A stretch of 63,591 nt of DNA from Pseudomonas citrullilanati (GTDB lineage: Bacteria; Pseudomonadota; Gammaproteobacteria; Pseudomonadales; Pseudomonadaceae), in assembly GCF_030580855.1 (NCBI RefSeq), contig NZ_JAUQOP010000035.1:1-63591 (forward strand), in the 5' to 3' direction. The position numbers and the translations under genes were made by a program. Below, piece by piece: positions 6,570-15,487 of this stretch (within the stretch, counting starts at the first letter, position 1; each line of letters starts with the position of its first letter). Below the pieces are notes generated by a model, which did no database searches, was not told where the DNA came from, and was given only the letters and a program-made list of their open reading frames with translations.

Positions 6570-8222
6570 ATGCAAGACTGGCAACGCTCGGTGATCTATC
6601 AGATCTACCCCAAGAGTTTCTACAGCCATGGCGGCCAGGCCACCGGTGATTTGCTGGGGGTGGTGGACAAGCTCGACTACCTGCACTGGCTGGGCGTGGA
6701 CTATCTGTGGCTGACACCGTTCCTGCGTTCGCCGCAACGGGACAATGGCTACGACATCAGCGACTACTACGCCATCGACCCGAGCTACGGCACCATGGCC
6801 GATTGCGAACTGTTGATCGCCGAGGCGCACAAGCGCGGCATCAAGCTGATGCTCGACATCGTGGTCAATCACACCTCCATCGAGCATCCCTGGTTCCAGG
6901 CCGCCCGTAGCAGCCTCGACAACCCGTACCGTGATTTCTATATCTGGCGGGACGAGCCGAACAGCTGGGAGTCCAAGTTCGGCGGCTCGGCCTGGGAATA
7001 CGAGGCGCAGACCGGCCAGTATTACCTGCACCTGTTCGACCATACCCAGGCCGACCTGAATTGGGACAACCCCCGGGTGCGTGCCGAGGTGTTCAAGATG
7101 ATGCGTTTCTGGCGGGACAAAGGGGTGGGGGGCTTTCGTCTCGATGTGATCAACCTGATTTCCAAGCCGGCTGACTTCCCGGATGACCATACCGATGGCC
7201 GGCGTTTCTACACGGATGGTCCCAACGTACATCGCTACCTGCAGGAAATGCATCGGGAAGTCTTCGAGGGGTTCGACCTGATCAACGTCGGCGAGATGTC
7301 GTCCACCAGCCTTGAACACTGTCTTCGCTACTCTTGCCCGGCCTCGCGGGAACTGTCGATGACCTTCAATTTTCATCACCTGAAGGTGGATTACCCGAAC
7401 CTGCAAAAGTGGGTAAGGGCTGACTTCGATTTTCTCGAACTCAAACGCATCCTGTCCGACTGGCAGGTCGGCATGCAGGCCGGTGGTGGTTGGAATGCGT
7501 TGTTCTGGTGTAACCACGACCAGCCACGGGTGGTGTCGCGGTTCGGTGATGACGGCGAATACCGCGTGCTGTCGGCGAAGATGCTCGCCACGGCGCTGCA
7601 CTTCCTCCAGGGCACGCCGTTCGTGTACCAGGGTGAAGAATTGGGCATGACCAATCCGGGCTTCAATCACATCGAGCAATACCGCGATGTCGAGACCCTG
7701 AACATCTATCGCCTCAAGCGCAACGCCGGAGTGTCCGAAACCGACGCCATGGCGCCGATCATGCAGAAATCCCGGGACAACGGGCGCACGCCGATGCAGT
7801 GGAATGCCGGGCCGAATGCCGGTTTCAGCCGGGCCGAACCCTGGATTGGCGTGCCTGCCAACGCCGCTTTCATCAATGTCGAGCAGCAACAGGAAGACTC
7901 GACTTCGGTGCTGCATTACTACCGCCAACTGATTGCCCTGCGCCGCAGCGAAACCTTGATCCAGGACGGCGTCTACCACCTGCTACTGCCCGAACATCCA
8001 CATGTGTGGGCGTACCTGCGCGAAGGGCAGGGGGAGCGCCTGCTGGTAGTCAGCCATTTTTATGGGCACCACTGCGAGGTAGAACTGCCCGAAGGAATCC
8101 TTACCCAGGACACCCGACAACGCTGGGTGATCGGCAACTACGAGGCTGACGAGCACCGACATCGACACCGACGGCTGCGCTTGCGGCCCTACGAGTCGTT
8201 CGTGTTGCACCTGAGCGACTGA
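6570..8222 (+). CDS. treC: Trehalose-6-phosphate hydrolase (GH13)
   Basis: A 550-residue cytoplasmic enzyme that splits trehalose-6-phosphate into glucose and glucose-6-phosphate. The GH13 barrel is complete: DIVVNHTS near residue 100, nucleophile Asp192 in GGFRLDVINLI, acid/base Glu242 in INVGEMSSTS, and Asp317 in WCNHDQPR. The close match to TreC/oligo-1,6-glucosidase proteins and its place just after treP fix the substrate. The start at 6570 has AAGGAA upstream. Called treA in Bacillus and some Pseudomonas annotations. Confidence 0.95.
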   Translation: MQDWQRSVIYQIYPKSFYSHGGQATGDLLGVVDKLDYLHWLGVDYLWLTPFLRSPQRDNGYDISDYYAIDPSYGTMADCELLIAEAHKRGIKLMLDIVVNHTSIEHPWFQAARSSLDNPYRDFYIWRDEPNSWESKFGGSAWEYEAQTGQYYLHLFDHTQADLNWDNPRVRAEVFKMMRFWRDKGVGGFRLDVINLISKPADFPDDHTDGRRFYTDGPNVHRYLQEMHREVFEGFDLINVGEMSSTSLEHCLRYSCPASRELSMTFNFHHLKVDYPNLQKWVRADFDFLELKRILSDWQVGMQAGGGWNALFWCNHDQPRVVSRFGDDGEYRVLSAKMLATALHFLQGTPFVYQGEELGMTNPGFNHIEQYRDVETLNIYRLKRNAGVSETDAMAPIMQKSRDNGRTPMQWNAGPNAGFSRAEPWIGVPANAAFINVEQQQEDSTSVLHYYRQLIALRRSETLIQDGVYHLLLPEHPHVWAYLREGQGERLLVVSHFYGHHCEVELPEGILTQDTRQRWVIGNYEADEHRHRHRRLRLRPYESFVLHLSD

Positions 8223-8363
8223 ATAAAAAAATTCCCCTGACCCAGGCAATGCCTGACAGCGAACACGTTGCGCCAGACGCGTCGTGGGCCCTTTGTCGTC
8301 AGTCAAACGCCAACCAAGGGAAGTCATGGAGCAAAAAAACAATAAGAAACAATGGAGAGGCGT

Positions 8364-9587
8364 ATGAGAACAATAATAAACCGCGGTCTTGCCGCGTCCT
8401 GTATCTGCCTGGCGCTGCCGTTTCCGGTTCAAGCACTTGAGTTTTCCGGCTATCTGCGCAGCGGTGTCGGCAGCGCGACCAATGGCCGTTCCCAATCCTG
8501 TTTCCAGCTGCCAGGGGCGCAGTCCAAATATCGGTTGGGCAACGAATGCGAGCAGTACGGGGAGCTGGAGTTGCGCCAGGATCTGTTCACCCTCGACGAT
8601 GGCTCGGTATTGAGCGTGGACGGCATGGCGTCGCTGTACAACCGCTATGACCGCACGCCGACCTTCCAAGGGGAAAACGGCGCGGCGCGTATGCCGCAGA
8701 TGTATGCCCAATGGTCGAACATGCCCAGCCTGAACGGCGGGTCGCTGTGGGCCGGTCGGCGTTACTACAAGCGGAACGACATCCATATCTCGGATTTCTA
8801 CTACTGGAACCAGAGCGCCACCGGCGGTGGGATCGAGGACGTGCTGATCGGTGGCTTGAAATACAGCTACGCCTTTTCGCGCAAGGACAACCTGTACCAG
8901 AAAGACCCGGTCAACCGGCATGACTTCAACGTCGCCGGCTTCAGGACCAACCCTGGCGGCGAGCTGGAATTCGGCCTGAGCTTCATCGACCGGGCGAACC
9001 GTCGCGATGCCCATCGCGGCTGGGCCTTGACCGCCCAGCATGTGCAGCAGGACGTCTTCGGCGGCAAGAATAAACTGGCTTTGCAGTATGGCGAGGGCCC
9101 TGGCACCGGCCTGGGTTATACCGGCGATACCGGACTGGACGACAGTAGCAAGAGCTATCGTCTGGTGGAGTTTTTCGATTGGCAGGTTACGCCGCGTTTC
9201 GGCGGACAGGTTCAGGCGGTGTACCAGAAGGACATCCGCCCCGACGGAGCCGACCAGGACTGGCTGTCCCTGGGGGTTCGCCCGGCGTATGCCATCACCG
9301 ATCAATTCAAGCTGGTGGCCGAGCTAGGCCATGACCAGGTGCAGGCCAGCGATGGAACCCGCAAGCTGAGCAAATTCACCTTTGCCCCCACCTGGTCGCC
9401 CAAGGGCCCGGAGTTCTGGGCGCGTCCGGAAATACGCCTGTATTACACCTATGCCAGTTGGAACGAGGCGGCCAAGCGTGCAGCCAATGAACTGGCGGCC
9501 GGCTCGGCCCTCTCCGACACCGGTGCGTTTGGCGGTGCGCGACATGGCTCCAACATCGGCCTGCAGGTCGAATACTGGTGGAAATGA
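8364..9587 (+). CDS. LamB-type (maltoporin family) carbohydrate porin
   Basis: A 407-residue outer-membrane protein. Residues 1-25 are a signal peptide ending PVQA before LEFSGYLRSG. The LamB pattern follows: SCFQLPGA, KYRLGNECEQYGELEL, a tyrosine/tryptophan-rich barrel, and a C-terminal aromatic strand ending EYWWK as outer-membrane barrels do. Placed inside the trehalose cluster, it most likely lets trehalose cross the outer membrane. The start at 8364 follows GGAGAGGCGT. The protein is not of the OprB or OprD families common in Pseudomonas. Confidence 0.9.
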   Translation: MRTIINRGLAASCICLALPFPVQALEFSGYLRSGVGSATNGRSQSCFQLPGAQSKYRLGNECEQYGELELRQDLFTLDDGSVLSVDGMASLYNRYDRTPTFQGENGAARMPQMYAQWSNMPSLNGGSLWAGRRYYKRNDIHISDFYYWNQSATGGGIEDVLIGGLKYSYAFSRKDNLYQKDPVNRHDFNVAGFRTNPGGELEFGLSFIDRANRRDAHRGWALTAQHVQQDVFGGKNKLALQYGEGPGTGLGYTGDTGLDDSSKSYRLVEFFDWQVTPRFGGQVQAVYQKDIRPDGADQDWLSLGVRPAYAITDQFKLVAELGHDQVQASDGTRKLSKFTFAPTWSPKGPEFWARPEIRLYYTYASWNEAAKRAANELAAGSALSDTGAFGGARHGSNIGLQVEYWWK

Positions 9588-9662
9588 CCCGTGTAGCGCG
9601 GGTCGCTGATCGCTGCGAGCCCGCGCTGCGAAAAAGAACAGACAGCAACAGGTGAAGTCATC

Positions 9663-12197
9663 ATGAACACAACGCAACCTTTGCAATTGCTCGCACCGCT
9701 GTCCGGGGTCCTGATGCCTCTGGACCGTGTGCCGGATCCGGTCTTCTCCAGCCGGGTGGTGGGGGATGGCCTGTGCATCGATCCGACCTCACAGACTCTT
9801 TGCGCGCCATTGTCCGGGGTCATCGACACGCTTCAGGACAGTGCCCATGCGGTGAGTATCACCGCTGACAATGGCGTCCAGGTGTTGCTGCACATTGGTC
9901 TGGACACGGTCAATCTGGCGGGCAAGGGATTCACCTCGAGGGTCACGGTGGGGCAACGGGTCGAGGCCGGACAGGCGCTGATCGATTTCGATGCCGACTA
10001 CATTGCCTTGCATGCGCGCAGTCTGTTGACGCTGATGCTGGTGGTCAGCGGCGAACCCTTCAGCCTGCTTGCGGAGGAGGCCAGTTGCATCGAGAGTGGC
10101 GCGCCGTTGTTGCAGGTGCGCTCAGGTGAGCAAGGGGCGGTCGACGAGGCGCGGCAAGGCTCGGTGCTGTTTTCCAAGCCGCTGATCGTGCCCAATGAAA
10201 GTGGCCTGCATGCCCGTCCTGCCGCTGTGCTCGCCCAGGCGGCCAAGGGGTTCGAGGCCACTGTCCAACTGCATAAGCAGCAGGCCAGTGCCAACGCCAA
10301 GTCCGTGGTGGCGATCATGGCGTTGCAGACGGCCAAGGGCGACAGCGTGCAGATCAGCGCCGCCGGCCCCCAGGCCGGGCAGGCCATCGAGGCGCTGGAA
10401 CAGTTGCTGTTGTCAGGCTGCGGCGAAGGCGTGCAGGCGCCGTTGACGCTGACGCCAGTCATGTCCGTCGAACCGTCGATGCCCGATCGACTGCGCGGTG
10501 TATGCGCATCGCCCGGCTCGGCGTTTGGCGAAGTGGTCCAGATTGCCTCGCAGGCGTGGGACATCGACGAGTCGGGTGTCGGCATCGAGGCTGAGCAGGC
10601 GGTCCTGGATCAAGGGCTGGAGCAGGCGATGCAAGCCTTGAAGGCATTGCAGGACGAGGCGGCGGGCAGTGTCCAGGCGCAGATTTTTCGTGCCCATCAA
10701 GAGTTGTTGGAAGATCCCACCCTGCTGGAGCAGGCCCAAGCCTTGATCGCCGAGGGCAAGAGCGCGGCATTTGCCTGGAAAGCCGCCACCGAGGCGAGCG
10801 CTGCGCTGTTCCAGCAGTTGGGCAGCGCTTTGCTGGCCGAGCGCGCAACGGATCTGGCCGATGTCGGGCAACGGGTGCTCAAGCTGATCCTTGGGGTGCA
10901 GGACAATGCCTGGCACCTGCCCGAGCAGGCGATCCTGGTGGCCGAGCAACTGACACCGTCCCAGACCGCCAGCCTCGACACCTCACGCATCGGCGGTTTC
11001 GTCACTGTGGGCGGCGGCGCCACCAGCCATGTCGCGATCCTGGCCCGTGCGCTGGGCCTGCCCTCGTTGTGTGGCGTGGCGCAATCGGTGTTGGCCCTGG
11101 CTAACGGTACCCGAGTGTTGCTGGACGCCGACGGTGGTGAACTGCATGTAAATCCGTCGCCGGCCCTGATCGAGCAACGCCAGGCCGCGGGTGACCGGCA
11201 GCGCCAGCGACATCAGCATGACCTCGAACAGGCGGCCCAGGCGGCGCGTACTCTGGATGGCCATCGCGTCGAAGTCAGTGCCAATGTCGGGTCGCTGCGG
11301 GACGTGGAACAGTCCATGACGTTGGGAGGCGAAGGGGTCGGCTTGTTGCGCTCCGAACTGCTCTACCTGGAGCGCGTGCAGCCACCTGGCCACGATGAGC
11401 AAGCGGCCCTGTACAGCGCCGTCGCCCGGGTCCTGGGGCCTGAGCGCAACCTGGTGGTTCGCACCCTGGATGTGGGCGGGGACAAGCCGCTGGCCTACGT
11501 GCCGATGGCTCATGAGGCCAATCCGTTCCTGGGCATGCGCGGCATTCGCCTGTGCCTGGAGCGACCCCAGCTGCTGCGCGAACAGTTCCGGGCCATTCTT
11601 GCCTGTGCGGGGCTGGCGCGGCTGCACATCATGTTGCCCATGGTCACGCAACTGGCGGAGCTACGCCTGGCGCGGCAGATGCTGGACGAAGAGGTCCGCC
11701 ACCTGGGACTCAAGCAGGCGCCGAAGCTGGGCATCATGATCGAGGTGCCGGCGGCGGCGCTGATGGCCGACCTGTTCGCCCCTGAAGTGGATTTCTTCTC
11801 CATCGGCACCAACGATTTGACCCAATACACCCTGGCCATGGACCGGGATCACCCGCGCCTGGCCAGCCAGGCCGACAGCCTGCATCCCTCGGTGTTGCGC
11901 CTGATCGCCCGTACGGCCGAGGCCGCTCGCACCCACGGCAAATGGGTCGGAGTGTGTGGCGCGTTGGCCTCGGACCCCCTGGCGGTGCCGGTGTTGCTGG
12001 GCTTGGGCGTCGATGAGTTATCGGTCAGCGTGCCGCTGATTCCGACGATCAAGGCCTGCGTGCGGGAATGGAACCTGGACGAGTGCCACACTCTGGCTCA
12101 GCGGGCCTTGGCCCAGGAAAGCGCCGAGCAGGTGCGTGACCTCCTGCGTACTCACTCATCCACGGGCAGCCCGGCCCCCATGGCCATGGAGCACTGA
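9663..12197 (+). CDS. PTS fusion protein EIIA(Glc-type)-HPr-Enzyme I
   Basis: 844 residues joining three soluble PTS proteins. EIIA-Glc-like domain, residues about 5-155, phospho-His77 in VLLHIGLDTV. HPr domain, about 170-255, His183 in ESGLHARPAAV. Enzyme I, about 280-830, active His456 in GGGATSHVAILARALG and the catalytic-Cys loop VGVCGALASDP near the C-terminus. It takes phosphate from PEP and passes it to TreP Cys28, making the cluster self-sufficient. Pseudomonas has similar fusions for fructose (FruB) and N-acetylglucosamine (NagF). I leave the symbol blank because this copy is trehalose-linked by position only. Confidence 0.93.
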   Translation: MNTTQPLQLLAPLSGVLMPLDRVPDPVFSSRVVGDGLCIDPTSQTLCAPLSGVIDTLQDSAHAVSITADNGVQVLLHIGLDTVNLAGKGFTSRVTVGQRVEAGQALIDFDADYIALHARSLLTLMLVVSGEPFSLLAEEASCIESGAPLLQVRSGEQGAVDEARQGSVLFSKPLIVPNESGLHARPAAVLAQAAKGFEATVQLHKQQASANAKSVVAIMALQTAKGDSVQISAAGPQAGQAIEALEQLLLSGCGEGVQAPLTLTPVMSVEPSMPDRLRGVCASPGSAFGEVVQIASQAWDIDESGVGIEAEQAVLDQGLEQAMQALKALQDEAAGSVQAQIFRAHQELLEDPTLLEQAQALIAEGKSAAFAWKAATEASAALFQQLGSALLAERATDLADVGQRVLKLILGVQDNAWHLPEQAILVAEQLTPSQTASLDTSRIGGFVTVGGGATSHVAILARALGLPSLCGVAQSVLALANGTRVLLDADGGELHVNPSPALIEQRQAAGDRQRQRHQHDLEQAAQAARTLDGHRVEVSANVGSLRDVEQSMTLGGEGVGLLRSELLYLERVQPPGHDEQAALYSAVARVLGPERNLVVRTLDVGGDKPLAYVPMAHEANPFLGMRGIRLCLERPQLLREQFRAILACAGLARLHIMLPMVTQLAELRLARQMLDEEVRHLGLKQAPKLGIMIEVPAAALMADLFAPEVDFFSIGTNDLTQYTLAMDRDHPRLASQADSLHPSVLRLIARTAEAARTHGKWVGVCGALASDPLAVPVLLGLGVDELSVSVPLIPTIKACVREWNLDECHTLAQRALAQESAEQVRDLLRTHSSTGSPAPMAMEH

Positions 12198-12199
12198 AC

Positions 12200-12487
12200 A
12201 TGTTCGACAAATTGCAAAAGGCATTCTGGAAAGCCTTGACCCCGGACCTGGTACCGGAAGAACCCAAGCGGCCGACAGCGGTGGAAGGATTGGCGCCGGC
12301 CCTCATCGTCGCGTTGGGCGGTGCGGAAAACCTCAAGTCCCATCAGGCTGTGGCGTTGACGCGACTGCGGGTGGAACTGCGGGATACGGCGCGGATTGAC
12401 CGGATGGGGTTGAGTGCCGCCGGCGTGGCAGGGGTGATGACGCTGGATAACGGCGTGGTGCATCTGATCACTGGCTTGCAAGGCTGA
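12200..12487 (+). CDS. Stand-alone EIIB-like small protein lacking the phospho-cysteine
   Basis: 95 residues starting two bases after the stop of the PTS fusion, so almost certainly co-transcribed. The fold signature of glucose-family EIIB is present (ALGGAENLKS...TRLRVELRD...GVVHLITG), preceded by an amphipathic N-terminus. Where TreP has HCVTRLR this protein has VALTRLR, so Ala52 replaces the phosphorylated cysteine and the protein cannot carry phosphate by the normal route. It may be a structural or regulatory partner of TreP or of the EIIA domain, or a decaying duplicate. No other change suggests frameshift. Confidence 0.75.
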   Translation: MFDKLQKAFWKALTPDLVPEEPKRPTAVEGLAPALIVALGGAENLKSHQAVALTRLRVELRDTARIDRMGLSAAGVAGVMTLDNGVVHLITGLQG

Positions 12488-12576
12488 CTGTTCGCCGCAG
12501 GCAATCGGTGTGCGCCCAGGCGTGTCCTATACTCCTGGCACCATCACGGCGACGGCCACGTCGCAAGGAGCCGGCC

Positions 12577-12984
12577 ATGAACAACACCCAACGACTCGCC
12601 GCCTTGCGCATGGTTTTGATCGTGGTCGGCCTGATCGCCGTCTTCGCGATCTGGCCGCTGATGAACCTGTGGCCGTCCGGGTGGGCGTGGCACAGCGGCC
12701 ATTCCCACTATCCGTTGATGATTGTCGGCATCTACGCCACCCTCGGTGTGTTCCTGCTGATGGCCTCGCGCGATCCGATGAAACACCTGAGCCTGATCTG
12801 GTTCACGGTGTGGTCCAGCCTCGTGCACGGCGCGATCATGGCGGTGCAATCCTTCGGGGTCGAGATGGACGGAATGGACCATTACGGCCACTTGCTCGGC
12901 GACGTGCCTGCGTTATTCGTCGTCGCGGCAGCGCTGGCGTTCTTGACGCCGCGGGGTGAGAAGGCGCGGTCGTTGGCCGGGTGA
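12577..12984 (+). CDS. Small inner-membrane protein of unknown function
   Basis: 135 residues with four predicted membrane segments (about residues 9-29, 46-66, 76-96 and 107-127) and a His-rich loop (WHSGHSHY, then DGMDHYGHLLGD). The start at 12577 has AAGGAG ten bases upstream, and TATACT at 12528-12533 is a likely -10. It resembles the widespread DUF6632-like membrane proteins, but I cannot assign a function. The conserved histidines could bind metal, which is inference only. Confidence 0.75.
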   Translation: MNNTQRLAALRMVLIVVGLIAVFAIWPLMNLWPSGWAWHSGHSHYPLMIVGIYATLGVFLLMASRDPMKHLSLIWFTVWSSLVHGAIMAVQSFGVEMDGMDHYGHLLGDVPALFVVAAALAFLTPRGEKARSLAG

Positions 12985-13008
12985 TCCTCGCGTTCCGGAG
13001 TGCTTGAA

Positions 13009-13238
13009 AAGTCCTGTAGATAATCTCCCCAGGGCTTTTCATTTTGCCGAGCTGACGGTTTCCTCTGCTTGTGATGGCTTCTGCCGGTGACTGCCGCCGG
13101 TACCGTCACCTTTGGCTACGATTCCGGATCATGCGCGAGCATTACGACGCGTCGTCGACAATTGCACTACTCGTCGCGAAAGAAGGTCGGCGGTCGCCGG
13201 GTTTGGTTTTCGAAGAACTGGACACTCTGGTGGGATGA
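13009..13238 (+). pseudogene. Internally deleted relic of the 2981-4099 two-gene module
   Basis: The hairpin at 13009-13041 closely matches that at 2981-3015. Downstream, 13132-13180 reads HARALRRVVDNC in one frame, as in the small Cys-rich protein. Then 13176-13238, in the next frame, reads VAKEGRR-PGL and DTLVG with the same stop as the HTH protein at 4099. About 860 bp between these points has been lost. The 408-bp gap between the flanking genes holds nothing else except the palindrome at 13246. Confidence 0.8.
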
Positions 13239-13245
13239 CCACCCA

Positions 13246-13287
13246 GGTTGGAAGGGCGCCCATTGGGCGCCCTTGGCGCATCCAACC
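13246..13287. repeat. Long inverted repeat
   Basis: GGTTGG and CCAACC flank an inner perfect stem AGGGCGCCC-ATT-GGGCGCCCT. No T-tract follows, so it may be a structural element or a weak terminator for the relic rather than a standard intrinsic terminator. Confidence 0.6.
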
Positions 13288-13392
13288 AGCCAGCGCGACA
13301 ATCCTTCACTTAATCTTTCCCAATTGCGGGTGTATCGTATTCGCCTTTTGCGGACCCGCCGGTCCGCGCAGATTCAATAGGTGGTTGCGTTC

Positions 13393-14769
13393 ATGTCCTT
13401 TACCCGTCGCCAAATCCTCGGTGGCCTGGCCGGTCTTGTTGTTGTAGGCGTTGGCGCGGGAGGCGCATCGCGGTATTGGCTGGGCAAGCGGGCGGATGCC
13501 GAGGCTGGCCACGACTACGAATTGATCGCCGCGCCCCTGGACGTGGAGTTGGTGGCCGGGCACAAGACCCCGGCCTGGGCATTCGGGCCTTCGGCGCCGG
13601 GCACAGAGCTGCGGGTGCGCCAGGGCGAGTGGTTGCGGGTGCGGTTCATCAATCACCTGCCGGTGGCCACCACGATCCATTGGCACGGGATCCGCCTGCC
13701 GCTGGAGATGGACGGCGTGCCTTACGTCTCGCAATTGCCGGTGCTGCCGGGCGAGTACTTCGACTACAAGTTCCGCGTGCCGGACGCTGGCAGCTATTGG
13801 TACCACCCTCACGTCAACAGCAGCGAGGAGCTAGGCCGTGGCCTCGTGGGGCCGTTGATCGTCGAGGAGCGTGAACCCACCGGTTTCAAATACGAACAGA
13901 CCCTGAGCCTCAAGAGCTGGCACGTGGATGAACAGGGCGCGTTCGTCGAATTCAGTGTTCCCCGCGAAGCGGCCCGTGGCGGTACCGCCGGGCGGTTGGC
14001 GACCATCAATGGCGTGCCGCAGGCGGTGATTGACCTGCCGGCCGGGCAGATCACCCGGGTGCGCCTGCTCAACCTGGACAACACGCTGACGTACCGCATC
14101 AATATTCCCGGCGTTGAAGCGCAGATCTATGCGCTGGACGGCAACCCCATCGAACCGCGCCCGTTGGGCAAGGAATACTGGCTGGGCCCGGGCATGCGCA
14201 TTTGCCTGGCGATCAAGGCGCCGCCGGCCGGGGAAGAACTGTCGTTGCGCAACGGCCCGGTGCGCCTGGGTACCTTGCGTTCGGTGGCCAATAACGATGC
14301 CCCCACCCAGTGGCCGCCCGCGCTGCCCGCCAATCCGGTGGCCGAGCCGGACCTGGCCAATGCCGAGAAACTCAACTTCAATTTCGAATGGGTCGGTTCG
14401 GTGTCGGTCAACGTGGACAACGGCAAGCCGCCGAGCCTGTGGCAGATCAATGGCAAGGCCTGGGACATCACCGACAAGACCTGCGCCGACCGGCCGATTG
14501 CCACGCTGAAGAAAGGCCAGAGCTACATTTTCGAATTGAAGAACATGACCCAGTACCAGCATCCGATCCATTTGCACGGCATGAGCTTCAAGGTGATTGC
14601 GTCCAACCGGCACAAGGTGGTGCCGTATTTCACCGATACCTATTTGCTGGGCAAGAACGAGCGGGCGCAGGTGGCACTGGTGGCGGATAACCCGGGGGTG
14701 TGGATGTTCCATTGCCACGTGATCGACCACATGGAAACCGGTCTGATGGCCGCGATCGAGGTGGCGTGA
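13393..14769 (+). CDS. Periplasmic multicopper oxidase
   Basis: 458 residues. The N-terminus MSFTRRQILGGLAG with a hydrophobic stretch to about residue 28 is a twin-arginine export signal. All four copper motifs are present: HWHG (96-99), WYHPH (136-140), HPIHLHG (390-396) and HCHVIDHMETGLM (440-452), with Cys441 the type 1 ligand. Laccase/CopA/McoA-like enzymes oxidise metals or phenols with reduction of oxygen to water. The substrate is not evident, and there is no Met-rich insert typical of CueO. The start at 13393 is preferred over a GTG at 13381 because it gives a standard Tat signal. Its stop overlaps the tadA start. Confidence 0.92.
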   Translation: MSFTRRQILGGLAGLVVVGVGAGGASRYWLGKRADAEAGHDYELIAAPLDVELVAGHKTPAWAFGPSAPGTELRVRQGEWLRVRFINHLPVATTIHWHGIRLPLEMDGVPYVSQLPVLPGEYFDYKFRVPDAGSYWYHPHVNSSEELGRGLVGPLIVEEREPTGFKYEQTLSLKSWHVDEQGAFVEFSVPREAARGGTAGRLATINGVPQAVIDLPAGQITRVRLLNLDNTLTYRINIPGVEAQIYALDGNPIEPRPLGKEYWLGPGMRICLAIKAPPAGEELSLRNGPVRLGTLRSVANNDAPTQWPPALPANPVAEPDLANAEKLNFNFEWVGSVSVNVDNGKPPSLWQINGKAWDITDKTCADRPIATLKKGQSYIFELKNMTQYQHPIHLHGMSFKVIASNRHKVVPYFTDTYLLGKNERAQVALVADNPGVWMFHCHVIDHMETGLMAAIEVA

Positions 14770-15260
14770 TGCGCCAGGTTCGCCCCGCCAGAATCATCGA
14801 CCGCAGCCGTGACCAGGACTTCATGCGCGAAGCCCTGGCCCTTGCCGCCCAAGGCGCGGCCCTGGGCGAAGTGCCGGTGGGGGCGGTGCTGGTGCAGGAT
14901 GGCGAGATCATCGGGCGCGGCTTCAATTGCCCGATCAGCGGCCACGACCCCAGCGCCCACGCGGAAATGGTCGCCATCCGCGCCGCCGCCCAGGCCGTGA
15001 GCAACTATCGCCTGCCGGGCAGCACCCTCTACGTCACGCTGGAGCCATGCAGCATGTGCGCCGGCCTCATCGTCCACTCACGCATCGCCCGGGTCGTCTA
15101 CGGCGCCCTGGAACCCAAGGCCGGCATTGTCCAGAGCCAGGGGCAGTTCTTCAGCCAGGGCTTCTTGAATCATCGGGTGTTGTTCGAGGGTGGGGTGTTG
15201 GCGGAGGAGTGCAGCGTGGTGTTGAGCGAGTTTTTCAAGGCCCGCAGAGCCAAAGACTGA
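14769..15260 (+). CDS. tadA: tRNA-specific adenosine deaminase TadA
   Basis: 163 residues. It deaminates A34 to inosine in tRNA-Arg(ACG) so that three CGN codons are read. The zinc-deaminase motifs are HAEMVAIR (about residue 64) and PCSMCAG (about residues 94-99), with the proton-shuttle Glu in HAE. The ATG shares bases with the stop of the multicopper oxidase gene (TGATG), so translation is coupled. An internal ATG in MREALALA is possible but would drop a conserved N-terminus. Confidence 0.95.
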   Translation: MRQVRPARIIDRSRDQDFMREALALAAQGAALGEVPVGAVLVQDGEIIGRGFNCPISGHDPSAHAEMVAIRAAAQAVSNYRLPGSTLYVTLEPCSMCAGLIVHSRIARVVYGALEPKAGIVQSQGQFFSQGFLNHRVLFEGGVLAEECSVVLSEFFKARRAKD

Positions 15261-15286
15261 ACACGACCCCGTGGGAGCGAACATCC

Positions 15287-15376
15287 GTGGGAGCAAGGCT
15301 TGCCCGCGATGAACGATAACGCGGCCTTGCTATAGATCGCGGTGCCCGTCATCGCGGGCAAGCCTTGCTCCCACAG
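15287..15376. repeat. REP pair (inverted) of the GTGGGAGCAAGGC family
   Basis: GTGGGAGCAAGGCTTGCCCG at the left and its inverse ending GCTTGCTCCCAC-like CCTTGCTCCCACAG at the right flank about 35 bases. This is the standard Pseudomonas intergenic REP pair (REPIN). It lies between the convergent tadA and cmoB and may act as transcript end structure. Confidence 0.85.
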
Positions 15377-15474
15377 ATTCACTCCCACAGGTTCACTCCC
15401 ACAGGTTCACTCCCACAGGTTCACTCCCACAGGTTCACTCCCACAGAGGCCCTCTCACAGAGGCCCTCTCACAG
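15377..15474. repeat. Seven 14-bp tandem repeats extending a REP tip
   Basis: One copy of ATTCACTCCCACAG, four of GTTCACTCCCACAG and two of AGGCCCTCTCACAG follow the REP without a gap. Each unit ends in the CTCCCACAG tip of the REP, so the array appears to have grown from that tip. Confidence 0.9.
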
Positions 15475-15487
15475 GGGGCTCGGCGAT

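Noticed and set aside
4991..6571. Long open frame antisense to treP (and similar long frames antisense to treC, lon, ydc and wsp genes)
   Set aside because: His/Gln/Gly/Arg-rich products with no family match, caused by high-GC codon bias on the real genes.
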